The notes under the pieces: generated by a model
Databases searched by the model: none
What the model was told of the DNA's origin: nothing
What the model saw: the letters and a program-made list of their open reading frames with translations, nothing else
Part shown: positions 17,023 to 25,514 of the stretch, in pieces
Numbering within the stretch: position 1 is the stretch's first letter
Layout of the letters: every line of letters starts with the position of its first letter
From: Alteromonas sp. M12
Lineage (GTDB): Bacteria > Pseudomonadota > Gammaproteobacteria > Enterobacterales > Alteromonadaceae
Assembly (NCBI RefSeq): GCF_037478005.1
Contig: NZ_CP144164.1
Coordinates: forward strand, 3,472,001 to 3,536,000
Direction: 5' to 3'
DNA: 64,000 nt
Translations under genes and position numbers: made by a program

Positions 17023-18459
17023 ATGAAAAAATTACCACTGTTGTTAACGAGCTGTTTGTTATTCACTATGGCAACTGCACAAAGTAAGATTCAAAATGTT
17101 GTGGTTATCTTCTCTGATGACCAAGGGTATGAAGACCTTAGCTCTTTTGGATCAAAAAAAGCGGATACACCCTATATTGATCAGTTAGCAAAAGAGGGAA
17201 TGAAATTAACCAGCTTCTATGTAGCCTCTTCCGTTTGTTCGCCTTCAAGAGCGTCTTTGTTAACTGGCAGAATGCCGGTGCGTGCAGGTGCTCAGCACGT
17301 AGTTTTCTCAAGTCCTGCTGTCTATACTGGAAAGGGCTTACCACCACAAGAAATCACGATTGCGGAATTGTTAAAACAAAAAAATTACGCTACTGGTCTT
17401 ATTGGTAAATGGCACCTCGGTCATGAAAAAGCCTATTTGCCTACTGCTCAGGGGTTCGATTACTTCTATGGCCTGCCATATAGTAATGACATGTCCATTG
17501 CGCCTAATATGGACATAGCCGAAGATATTGTTTTAAATGAAGGTTATACCCTTGAACAATTACATTACGATGCCAATCAAATAGCAACTAACGGCCTGAA
17601 AGCTTATAAAAAACTAAAGAGAAAAGTCCCCTTAATGAGAGGCAATCAGGTTATCGAATATCCCGCTAATCAATCAACCTTGACAGAGCGATATACAAAA
17701 GAAGCAGTATCATTTATTAAAAGAAATAAACAGAAGCCGTTCTTTTTATATTTCGCACATACTTTTCCACATTTGCCCATTTTTACCGGTGAAAAATTCA
17801 AAGGCTCAAGCAAAGGTGGTCCGTTTTATGATGCAGTACAAGAAATTGACTGGAGCGTAGGTGAGGTAATGAAAGCCTTAAAAGAACAAGGTTTAGACAA
17901 GAATACCTTGGTTATTTACACTTCTGACAACGGACCGAACAGCAAAGGCTCAGCGAAGCCATTACGAGGTAGTAAATTTACAACCTACGAGGGAGGCTTA
18001 CGTGTACCAGGTATTATATGGGCACCCACAGAAATAGAGCCAACCGTAAGCGACGAAATTGTTTCAGCACTCGATTTATTTCCAACCATTGCAAACTATG
18101 CTGGAATTGAGTTACCCAAAGATAGAATTTACGATGGGGTTGATATTTCTCGCTTTTTAAGCGGTGAACAAAAAGATTCTCCTCGTAAAGAGATATTTTA
18201 TTACTCTGCTAATACCAGCACCGTAGATGGCATCAGATTGGGCGATTGGAAGTTTATTTATAAAGGCTTCAATCCAAACCAACAACAGAAAATTAACGGC
18301 CAAGAACTCAGTGAAAAGTTGTATAACATTAAGCTGGATGCGCCAGAAAAAGAGAACTTAATTAACAAATACCCTGAAAAAGTAAAAGCATTAAAAGAAC
18401 GTATGGAGTGTTTCGATATTGCTTTAAAACAAGATGTAGAAAGCAAATACGGAAAATAG
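17023..18459 (+). CDS. Secreted sulfatase (type S1, CSPSR)
   Basis: Second formylglycine sulfatase of about 478 residues. I choose ATG 17023 because it begins a normal signal peptide, MKKLPLLLTSCLLFTMATAQ; the frame is open to 16981 but those residues look non-coding. Catalytic signatures are FSDDQGYEDLSS, C72-S-P-S-R followed by ASLLTGR, GKWHLGHE and YTSDNGPN. It lies 120 bases after the first sulfatase and is probably co-transcribed. Different active-site surroundings suggest the pair attacks different sulfate positions of one glycan, acting with the DUF1080 proteins that face them; that is inference. Confidence 0.9.
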   Translation: MKKLPLLLTSCLLFTMATAQSKIQNVVVIFSDDQGYEDLSSFGSKKADTPYIDQLAKEGMKLTSFYVASSVCSPSRASLLTGRMPVRAGAQHVVFSSPAVYTGKGLPPQEITIAELLKQKNYATGLIGKWHLGHEKAYLPTAQGFDYFYGLPYSNDMSIAPNMDIAEDIVLNEGYTLEQLHYDANQIATNGLKAYKKLKRKVPLMRGNQVIEYPANQSTLTERYTKEAVSFIKRNKQKPFFLYFAHTFPHLPIFTGEKFKGSSKGGPFYDAVQEIDWSVGEVMKALKEQGLDKNTLVIYTSDNGPNSKGSAKPLRGSKFTTYEGGLRVPGIIWAPTEIEPTVSDEIVSALDLFPTIANYAGIELPKDRIYDGVDISRFLSGEQKDSPRKEIFYYSANTSTVDGIRLGDWKFIYKGFNPNQQQKINGQELSEKLYNIKLDAPEKENLINKYPEKVKALKERMECFDIALKQDVESKYGK

Positions 18460-18490
18460 CCGAATAAATGGTGCTCGTCAGACAGACAAC

Positions 18491-18510
18491 GGGTTGAGCA
18501 TATTCAACCC
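18491..18510 (+). terminator. Weak hairpin after the second sulfatase
   Basis: GGGTTGA and TCAACCC form a 7-bp stem with a six-base loop 31 bases after the stop codon. No T tract follows, so termination is uncertain. A nearby AGCTAAAGCCCA (18579-18590) resembles one arm of the 49-bp array hairpin at 8563. Confidence 0.35.
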
Positions 18511-18666
18511 ATTAACCAAGCTGAGAATCATAAGAACTCTATTGTGTTGTTTTCAAACTTTAATGCAGGGTTGCGGGGAGCTAAAGCCCACTTAATTCAC
18601 GATTGCTTGATAGTTTTTTACACCGTAAGTTTTCCGCCAATTTCTCTAACTAACATTTTTTGAATA

Positions 18667-21600
18667 TTATCTTTTGGGAATACTATTTAAGGTATACCAA
18701 GCTTTGGTATGAAACTCAGATAAGCCCTTGCCTAACACGGTTTTTGATAGATCTATTTCATATACACGTGATGTATGTTCTGCAGGTCTATTTTCATCAA
18801 CCTTGAAGTTTTCGACCGTTACACGGAAAGACTTGCCGTCTTTACTCCAATTGCTAATTGCTGTTTTCTCAACACGCATCTCTTTTTCTTCTGAACCATA
18901 ATTAGCGTTTTCTAGGTAGTACCACGAACTAATCACTAAATTGTCAAAAGTGTGGCGTTCAGATTTGCTTATTGGTTTAGTTAAATTAACCTTGAATCCA
19001 TCGGCTTGCACTTCAATAGAATAAATTGACTGAGGCACAGTTTCTCCATCGTAAACGATGCGCTGTAAGGCATTTAAGTTGCCGCCTTTGGGCCACCATC
19101 CTCTGCCTGTTTGCCCAATCCATAAGCTATTATCTAAAGGTGAAAATGTTAACCTCATTGCCCCCGATGCAGTAACCGCCATAAAGGGTAATAATGCTGA
19201 TTGCTCTACCCCGTTTACCGTTTCAGTATGCACTCTAAAGATGTTTGATTTAGTTTGGTCACCAATGAACATTTGTCCTTTATACGGACCAAAACCGCCG
19301 CCTGTTGTATCCCACACAGGACTACCAGGTGAATTCATTGCGCGTCCATGAGGTAACAAACCAACAGGTAAATCGCGCTTACCTTTCATTTCGTCCCATT
19401 GAATATCAGGGCTTGTTGGCGTCTTTCCTGGTACATCGACTAAACTCGCCGGATGTCCATAGTAAGCATTTGGCTTTAAAACATGCAGTTTCGAGGTACC
19501 TTGGAAATCACCTTGATTATCCGTATAGTACATTTTTCCGTCAGCATTTATTGCTAGTCCCGCAGGGCTTCTCATACCATTGGCGTATGGGATGGTGTTG
19601 CCATTGGCATCTACTTTCATTGCCCAACCACGGTAACCTCCTCCCGTTCCCATTGTGCCTTCTGCGCGATAACTACCCGATAAACCATGTCCCAAATTTA
19701 AGGTGTAGAAATACTCGTTAGCAGAGGTTTTAATTGGACCATGTAAATACTCATGATAATTAGAACTAAAGGTAAAACTATCCGACAGGTTAACCCTAGA
19801 TTCGGCCCAACCATCATCATTAACATCGCTTAAACGAGTGAGTCCAGATTTTTCACCTACAACAATCGTATTCTCGCTATCAACAACCACACCTAATGAG
19901 TCAAAAATACCTTCAGCAAATTGCTGCCAATTATTGTCTGTAATTTTCCACACACCCGATGTTCTAGTACTAACATAGGCGCTACCTTGCTCAGTAAAAG
20001 CGATACCTAATGGTTCAAACAACACTTGTCTTCCAAATTTATCATTTGGCGCTAATGAATTTTCAAGACGATACCCTGCTGGTAAAGATGCACTTTCACT
20101 GAAAGCGTCGCTCCAAACAAGGGCTTGTTTTTCATTACTTTGCTTAACGACCTTATCGTTTAATTCATTAAATTTAGGTGCCTTTTTAAAGCTTGCGCTA
20201 AACGTGACCAATTGGTTTACACCTTTGGGTAAATGCCAAACCTTGCCAGTCACTTTACCGTGCGATACCTGAATATTTATCAGTGAGGTGTCAGCTAAAG
20301 ATAAGCGTAAAGCTGACGCTGTTTTTACCTTAAAGTTAGCCTGTATTTGGTTGTCATCAGTAATGTTTATTTGCGCCGATACACTGTTATTTTCAACACG
20401 ATAATTAAACCAAGGAATTTCGCCTTGTTCCGTATTCACACCAATAAACCCAGCATCGGTTTCGGCCATATACTCGGCAAATTCTTTGTTGTCATTTAAG
20501 TTTGCAATCACGCTTTCTTCTGAGGTATCACTTGGTTCTTTAAAGGTAAAATCGACGGCCTTTCCATTTGATAAAATCGGTTGAAATAAGTGGGTGTATG
20601 ATGTTGTATCCCACTTTACTGCGCCTTCACCAATCTCACTGGCCTTGTCAGCCCGATTCTTTTTCTCGTTTTTTAAAGACAAAAAGCGACCCGACCAAAT
20701 TAGCTCAACCGCTAAGGTGCGAGGGTCAAAGCTGTAGTTACGTGCATTGGGTAAACCAACATGATATGCGCGACCAGACACTTCAGGCCCAATATTAACG
20801 CGAACTAACCTTGGCTTATTGCTAACGAGTTCTGCACTTAAATCTTCTGTTAACACATATGGCTTTTCTGGTGCTTCTTGCCAAATATAAGCGGGACCTT
20901 TATCTTTACTTTCATTCAGCGTTTTTAAGTAACTCAATATTGCAGTGATATCACTATTAGATATTGCTTCCGCGTTGTATGACGGCATGATAGGTAAAAA
21001 CTGTTTCGTCGAATTATCTGCGTTATTTCTTACTGCTAAGTATAATGCCGACTGTCGAAGTGACTGCATTAGATAGTGATCATCTGCTTTAATTTTAGTT
21101 ATATGTTGCTCTGCGCTGTCATAAACTCTTATTACTTTCGTATTGTCAGAAAACACACCAAATAAATTTGGCCCCGATTTTACTGCATTCGAATTTTTAT
21201 CTATCGTATGACACTCTTTACAGCCTTTATCTTGAAAGAGTTCTTTACCTTGTTTTACAAGATTAATCATGGGTTTGCCCGTATTCACTCCTAACGGTAT
21301 TTCATTTCCAGCTTTTAGGGGTCTCGCAGCGGGTATATGTGAAAAATCTTTAGGCTCGATAACTAAATTTCGAAAAGCAACAGGGGCACTATTCCCAATA
21401 AGGAAAATCGGTCCGTGAGATGTTTCATTTAGATATTGAGCATCTTGACTTGGGCCGGTAGCAACTTGGTTTTTATGAATCGGCACACCATTTAATTTTA
21501 CTGAAATAAACTGCGCATATTCAGTTTTTAACCCATCGTTATCGAAACGAGGTGCCTTAAAATCTATTTCAAGCGTTTGCCATTGTCCGGGTGGTTTTGA

Positions 21601-22116
21601 AGGATTAGCCTTCGGTTTTACACCATCATATCTAACGTTACGTTCTCGTTCTTCGTCATATCGATGGTCAATCCCTCCCATACTCGTAGGTCTTATTTTT
21701 TTGGCTTTATACATATCCGCTATATTGATTCGGTACCGACCAAGAATAGAGATACCTGATCTAGTTTTTGGCGTTATATTAACGTCAACACTAAAATGAA
21801 AATCTTTATATTGCTGGTGTGTTTCTAATAAGTTTCCTTTAACAAGTAAATTATCTTTGCCACGATTTAGCAATACTGCGTCGCCTTGAGCCAGGGTAAA
21901 CCCAAGCATATCTTCTGTTATTGTCGCATCACCTACTTTCTGCCACATAGTATTTGGTTTAAAAGCAATACCATCAAAATTAAAATTTTGGCTACCATCC
22001 GCTACCTCAACCTTAGTAGTCGGCCTGTCATCAAAAGCGCCACAGCCATTTAAAAATAACGAGATACTGAATAATCCCAAGCAGAACAAGGGTATTTTAG
22101 GTGTCATTTTTTTCAT
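18667..22116 (-). CDS. Multidomain lipoprotein: DUF1080, cytochrome c, sugar dehydrogenase-like propeller
   Basis: Very large (1149-residue) exported lipoprotein with lipobox FLNGC at Cys25. Domains in order are as follows. A DUF1080 (3-keto-disaccharide hydrolase-like, concanavalin fold) domain covers about 45-255. A monoheme cytochrome c has CKECH near residue 299 and the likely Met ligand in LPIMPSYN. A beta-rich linker spans about 430-690. A glucose/sorbosone dehydrogenase-like propeller covers about 700-1010 (GLAINADGKMYYTDNQGDFQGTSKLHVLKPNAYYGHP), followed by a C-terminal beta domain. The heme suggests sugar oxidation coupled to electron transfer at the membrane. It is followed by, and faces, the sulfatase pair. 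The second DUF1080 gene is 34 bases upstream, so they share a transcript. Confidence 0.8.
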   Translation of the reverse strand: MKKMTPKIPLFCLGLFSISLFLNGCGAFDDRPTTKVEVADGSQNFNFDGIAFKPNTMWQKVGDATITEDMLGFTLAQGDAVLLNRGKDNLLVKGNLLETHQQYKDFHFSVDVNITPKTRSGISILGRYRINIADMYKAKKIRPTSMGGIDHRYDEERERNVRYDGVKPKANPSKPPGQWQTLEIDFKAPRFDNDGLKTEYAQFISVKLNGVPIHKNQVATGPSQDAQYLNETSHGPIFLIGNSAPVAFRNLVIEPKDFSHIPAARPLKAGNEIPLGVNTGKPMINLVKQGKELFQDKGCKECHTIDKNSNAVKSGPNLFGVFSDNTKVIRVYDSAEQHITKIKADDHYLMQSLRQSALYLAVRNNADNSTKQFLPIMPSYNAEAISNSDITAILSYLKTLNESKDKGPAYIWQEAPEKPYVLTEDLSAELVSNKPRLVRVNIGPEVSGRAYHVGLPNARNYSFDPRTLAVELIWSGRFLSLKNEKKNRADKASEIGEGAVKWDTTSYTHLFQPILSNGKAVDFTFKEPSDTSEESVIANLNDNKEFAEYMAETDAGFIGVNTEQGEIPWFNYRVENNSVSAQINITDDNQIQANFKVKTASALRLSLADTSLINIQVSHGKVTGKVWHLPKGVNQLVTFSASFKKAPKFNELNDKVVKQSNEKQALVWSDAFSESASLPAGYRLENSLAPNDKFGRQVLFEPLGIAFTEQGSAYVSTRTSGVWKITDNNWQQFAEGIFDSLGVVVDSENTIVVGEKSGLTRLSDVNDDGWAESRVNLSDSFTFSSNYHEYLHGPIKTSANEYFYTLNLGHGLSGSYRAEGTMGTGGGYRGWAMKVDANGNTIPYANGMRSPAGLAINADGKMYYTDNQGDFQGTSKLHVLKPNAYYGHPASLVDVPGKTPTSPDIQWDEMKGKRDLPVGLLPHGRAMNSPGSPVWDTTGGGFGPYKGQMFIGDQTKSNIFRVHTETVNGVEQSALLPFMAVTASGAMRLTFSPLDNSLWIGQTGRGWWPKGGNLNALQRIVYDGETVPQSIYSIEVQADGFKVNLTKPISKSERHTFDNLVISSWYYLENANYGSEEKEMRVEKTAISNWSKDGKSFRVTVENFKVDENRPAEHTSRVYEIDLSKTVLGKGLSEFHTKAWYTLNSIPKR

Positions 22117-22150
22117 TACTTTCTCTCTACGAAACTCTTTGCTTCGATTA

Positions 22151-22909
22151 TTAAAGTTTTCTTAACCAAATATTTCTGAAGCTAACTTTGGAGCTATGAT
22201 CTTGTATTTTTATGGCCTCACAACCATGGTGTTCGTAACTTGGCGCGCCGCGAGAAACCGTGCTACCTAATATTTCTCTGTGGTTTTGAATCAATACACC
22301 GTTATGAAGAACCGTGATAAACGCAGGTTGGGTTAACTCTTGTTTATTGTTAAATTGAGGTGCGGTATAAATAATGTCGTAACTTTGCCATTCCATCGTC
22401 GGTTTACTTGCATTTACCAAAGGAATTGACTGCTTATATATAGCGCCAGCTTGGCCATTGGCATAAGTTTCATTATCGTGGGAGTTGAGTATTTGAACTT
22501 CGTATCTCTCTTGAATGAAAATTCCACTATTACCGTCTTTTTGCCCAGATTTGTGTTTTATGGGGCTCGGTATACGCCATTCGATATGTAGTTGAATATC
22601 ACAGAATTTTTCTTTAGTTCTTATATTTTGAGGTCCTTTGACGCGAGACGGAATTGTCATTACGCCATTTTCAACATCCCAGGTTATAGGCTCCCCCATA
22701 AATTTCCCATTGGCCTGCTCCCACGCATTTGTGCTCGTTCCATCAAACAACACAATCGCATCAGAAGGAATATTATTATTCACTTGGACTTTCTTAACGG
22801 GTTGCCAAACTTCGGTAAGGCTAGGTGATATTGAATTACTCTCTTTTGCTAATACAGTTATTGAGGTGGCAATTAGAATACTTAGCAAAGTGTACTTTAC
22901 ACGGTTCAT
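22151..22909 (-). CDS. Secreted DUF1080 protein (3-keto-disaccharide hydrolase-like)
   Basis: Exported 252-residue protein: a signal peptide (MNRVKYTLLSILIATSITVLA) and one DUF1080 domain. Family marks are AIVLFDGTSTNAWEQANG, WDVENGVMTIP, GNSGIFIQERYEVQILNS, EWQSYDIIYTAPQF, VLHNGVLIQNH and the ending VSFRNIWLRKL. Domain relatives cleave 3-keto-glycosides or bind sugars. It is the first gene of a two-gene minus-strand unit with the fused lipoprotein. Two copies of the element found before the sulfatases lie 248 and 392 bases upstream of its start. I infer one regulon for desulfation and oxidative sugar cleavage. Confidence 0.85.
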   Translation of the reverse strand: MNRVKYTLLSILIATSITVLAKESNSISPSLTEVWQPVKKVQVNNNIPSDAIVLFDGTSTNAWEQANGKFMGEPITWDVENGVMTIPSRVKGPQNIRTKEKFCDIQLHIEWRIPSPIKHKSGQKDGNSGIFIQERYEVQILNSHDNETYANGQAGAIYKQSIPLVNASKPTMEWQSYDIIYTAPQFNNKQELTQPAFITVLHNGVLIQNHREILGSTVSRGAPSYEHHGCEAIKIQDHSSKVSFRNIWLRKL

Positions 22910-23156
22910 TGCTTTTCCTTAGTAAATAAAACACATAGGCGTAGCACAGCGATTAGCTTTGTTTTTGCCCCTCATTAGCTAATACTCTTGTAAAAGGGGT
23001 TGCGCCTTATTTAATCGACCAAATTGAGTGTTGTTTCTCGTCACGTAGAAAGTAAAACTTCATAATCATCTTCGAACATCAACGTAGCGCCCGAATAAGC
23101 AATTACAATTAATAAACACCCACCTTTTGCATCATTGTTGATATCTCTTTCATTAT

Positions 23157-23216
23157 TTTTTACATAATAAATGGTATCTCATATTTAAAACAAGAAGTTT
23201 ATTAACATTTAAAAAA
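23157..23216 (-). promoter_or_regulatory. Conserved upstream element, copy R1 (towards DUF1080)
   Basis: Read on the minus strand, 23190-23157 begins TTTTAAATATGAGATACC and ends ATTTATTATGTAAAAA. That is about 28 identities in 34 with the copy upstream of the sulfatases, and in the same orientation relative to its gene. A weaker A/T-rich similarity continues to 23216. It is a candidate operator or promoter for the DUF1080 unit. Confidence 0.5.
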
Positions 23217-23271
23217 TATTGATTTACAAAAACAAAGTGAATTTGAAATATTATTTTAAAAATTCATGGCT

Positions 23272-23334
23272 ATTTTTAAAAAATATCGACAATTACACTG
23301 TTTTAAATGTGGAACATTATTTATTTTGTAAATT
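23272..23334 (+). promoter_or_regulatory. Conserved upstream element, copy R2 (inverted relative to R1)
   Basis: On the plus strand 23301-23334 begins TTTTAAATGTGG and ends ATTTATTTTGTAAATT, about 29 identities in 34 with the copy at 15427. It faces away from R1, so R1 and R2 form a large inverted pair about 110 bases apart. The flanking TTTTTAAAAAATA stretch at 23272-23285 is also shared with the left copy. Confidence 0.5.
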
Positions 23335-23493
23335 ATTAGAAAATAAAATGTTAATTTTTAACACCAAGAACGGGTGTTAAAGATTTTTTTATAGATAGCA
23401 AGAATTAACATACTTAAACGAAATTAACTGTTATTAACTACCTTATATTAATGATCGATGAGCCAATATATGAACGATAATTCATTGACCTAA

Positions 23494-23577
23494 TTCATGG
23501 ACTGGACTAATTCATGGACGGACTAATTCATGGACAGCCACAAACTGGACTAATTCATGGACAGCCACAAACTGTAC
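23494..23577. repeat. Degenerate REP-like cluster
   Basis: Four staggered copies of TAATTCATGGAC follow one another, the last two extended to the full GGACAGCCACAAACT core (about 23531-23546 and 23559-23574). This is the same left-end sequence that precedes the intact transposases, here leading into the decayed transposase copy at 23634. Confidence 0.7.
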
Positions 23578-23633
23578 TATCAATTTTTCGCGTTTAGTTA
23601 CACTCAAGGAAATAGAATTCGACGAGGTTCAAC

Positions 23634-23806
23634 ATGCCACGAGCAGGGAAGCGACAAATCATCCTTTCTAATAATCTTTATTATCATTGTGTATCACACT
23701 GTATTCGACGGGTCATTTTGTGTAGCGAAGCGAAGAGAAAATAAACTGAAAAGCAACAGCTACTAGCAACATCGCCAGTGGGTATAAGGTAGGTTGTTGT
23801 TTTTAA
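23634..23806 (+). pseudogene. Decayed RAYT transposase remnant
   Basis: Reading from ATG 23634 gives MPRAGKRQIILSNNLYYHCVSHC and then IRRVILCSE, clearly the N-terminus of the RAYT proteins at 14100 and 29510. The match is lost at about 23740 by insertions and stops, and recovers at the nucleotide level as AACATCGCCAGTGGGTATAAG, parallel to the intact gene's region encoding EHRRQWVED. Everything after about 23806 is missing, including the HUH and Tyr motifs. The copy is dead. Confidence 0.85.
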
Positions 23807-23905
23807 TTTATATTGGCAGGCATGAAATTATATAACTAGCAACCCATCGCCATACTCAGTATTAAGTAGACGATGGGGAGTGGCTAAACGATTTAGCACC
23901 ATCGA

Positions 23906-24250
23906 TTATAATGATTTATGAGAAGTTACGGCTGCCATATCCGCGGTGTTACTGTATTTTCCGCCTGTCAAAAAGTCATTCATGTCATTCGCATTGCTAC
24001 CGTATTGTTCGATGAATGTCATGAATTGTAAATCGTTACAAGTCACTTTTGTTGCCACATAACGTTTACTCAATCCAGATTTTTTAATGGCCTGTGACAT
24101 TTTTATCTTACTGCCTTCAGTGGCAACAGCACAAAGATTACTGGTAACGTAATTGTCGGCGGGAACCACAACATTTGAAGCGTTTACGACACCGATTGAG
24201 GCAAGGGTTAATGCTGCAGTTGCGATTACTTTAGTTAGTGTGTTCATCAT
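23906..24250 (-). CDS. Small secreted DUF3718-like protein (second copy)
   Basis: Exported 114-residue protein. The signal peptide (MMNTLTKVIATAALTLASIGVVNA) is followed by a mature region with Cys in SNLCAVATEGSKIKMSQAIKKSGLSKRYVATKVTCNDLQFMTFIEQYG, matching the two-cysteine DUF3718 pattern also seen at 8866-9204. Function is unknown. It is isolated between the decayed transposase and an orphan pilin gene. The AT-rich 370 bases above its start hold its promoter, and I find nothing else recognisable there. Confidence 0.6.
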   Translation of the reverse strand: MMNTLTKVIATAALTLASIGVVNASNVVVPADNYVTSNLCAVATEGSKIKMSQAIKKSGLSKRYVATKVTCNDLQFMTFIEQYGSNANDMNDFLTGGKYSNTADMAAVTSHKSL

Positions 24251-24621
24251 ATTTTCCTATTTCCGTTGATTGTTGTAAGTCTTCAAAGTGACTTGACATG
24301 ACTTTGCAACGACGATGCCAAAATTAAATACCAATATAAAACAATCACTTATGATTTTTAGTGAAATTTAAATCTAATTTAGAGAATGAGAAAATTTAAA
24401 GAGTGGCTATTTTGACCAAATATTAGTTAATTTAACTTTTATGGCAAAATCACCCAATAATTGGACTTAGTGTTAATTAATGATTAAGTGGGACTTACTG
24501 TTAATGAAAAGGAACCAAAATTATCAGTAGGACAAATGACAGCATTAATTTAACTCTTTATACTTCAGTTACCATTTGGTTTATATAAGTTGGTTGATAA
24601 CAACCCCACGAGTACGTTTTA
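24251..24621. other. Divergent promoter region between DUF3718 and pilin genes
   Basis: Very AT-rich spacer. A short imperfect direct repeat is visible (GGACTTAGTGTTAATTAATG at 24463 and GGACTTACTGTTAATGAA at 24491). It could be part of a regulatory site for either gene. No coding frame was seen. Confidence 0.35.
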
Positions 24622-25122
24622 ATGCAACACAATATACAACGGGGTTTTACCCTAATTGAACTGATTATTGTCATTGTCATTCTAGGGATTCTCTCTGTAG
24701 TAGCCGCGCCTCGATTTATTGATTTACAAGGTGATGCTGTAACAGCACAAATGACTAGTTTAGAAGGTACTTTAAAATCAGCTAACACGCTCACCTATAC
24801 TAAAGCGGTTTTATCAAACCAACACAAGTTGGCTCTTGGTTCAGTTTCTCTAGGCGACACAACCGTTAGCACGACATTGGGTCACCTTACACCTGTGGGT
24901 ACTAATGTTGTCAAAATACTGCAGGGTTCTTATGAAATTATGCTCAATGCTAACGATACTATTACCGCCGATTGGGGAGTGTATGATTTACCCAGTGGCG
25001 ACTCTATTTATATAGTCCCTAAAGGCTATGCAACCTTTGATAGCTGTAGTTTATTGCACAATGTGGACGCTAGTAATATTGCTGAACCGGTTTTCTATAG
25101 CCTGACAACGACTGGTTGCTAG
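24622..25122 (+). CDS. Type IV pilin-like protein (MSHA pilin type)
   Basis: Prepilin of 166 residues. A short leader MQHNIQRG is followed by the cleavage/assembly motif FTLIELIIVIVILGILSVVAAPRFIDLQ, including the Glu at position 5 of the mature form. The C-terminal region has two cysteines (FDSCSLLHN and TTTGC at the very end), enough for the usual pilin disulfide loop. The N-terminal helix is almost identical to that of the pilin at 36795. No msh or pil assembly genes are in the window, so this is an orphan subunit that would need machinery encoded elsewhere. Confidence 0.85.
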   Translation: MQHNIQRGFTLIELIIVIVILGILSVVAAPRFIDLQGDAVTAQMTSLEGTLKSANTLTYTKAVLSNQHKLALGSVSLGDTTVSTTLGHLTPVGTNVVKILQGSYEIMLNANDTITADWGVYDLPSGDSIYIVPKGYATFDSCSLLHNVDASNIAEPVFYSLTTTGC

Positions 25123-25171
25123 CCATTCAGTTGGCTGGAGATATCTACGGATTTACATTTGACAAGTGATA

Positions 25172-25262
25172 CATGGACAGCCACAAACTAGATTAGAACT
25201 AGACTCTTAGGAAATTACTGGACGGAAATTACAGAAATTACTAGATGAAATTACTGGACAGG
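25172..25262. repeat. Solitary REP-like end without transposase
   Basis: CATGGACAGCCACAAACTAG at 25172 is followed by ATTAGAACTAGACTCTTAGGAAA, the same stretch that lies between the left REP and the transposase ATG at 14026-14054. After it come two short ATTACTGGAC repeats (about 25215 and 25252). It looks like a left end whose gene is absent. Confidence 0.65.
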
Positions 25263-25514
25263 CATAATAAGAGGACCCTATTTGATCAATCGGTTAAGCG
25301 CTGGATATAAGTGCCGATAGCTGGCGTGATGGAGAAAATTATTGGAAGATTTAACAACTTGACTAGAAAAGGTTGTTAACTAAAAAAACTATAAATGTTG
25401 ACGTCTAAAAGTAAGCGGACGTTGGAGTTTCTGACCGGCTTAATCAAATTGCAATCAACACCTAAACTGTACCATACACATTTTGTTTTTTAATAACCGC
25501 GATTGATGTACTGA
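25263..25514. other. Intergenic remainder, no gene seen
   Basis: Spacer between the REP-like end and the stop codon of the minus-strand diguanylate cyclase. No clear reading frame or good terminator was found in it. Confidence 0.3.
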
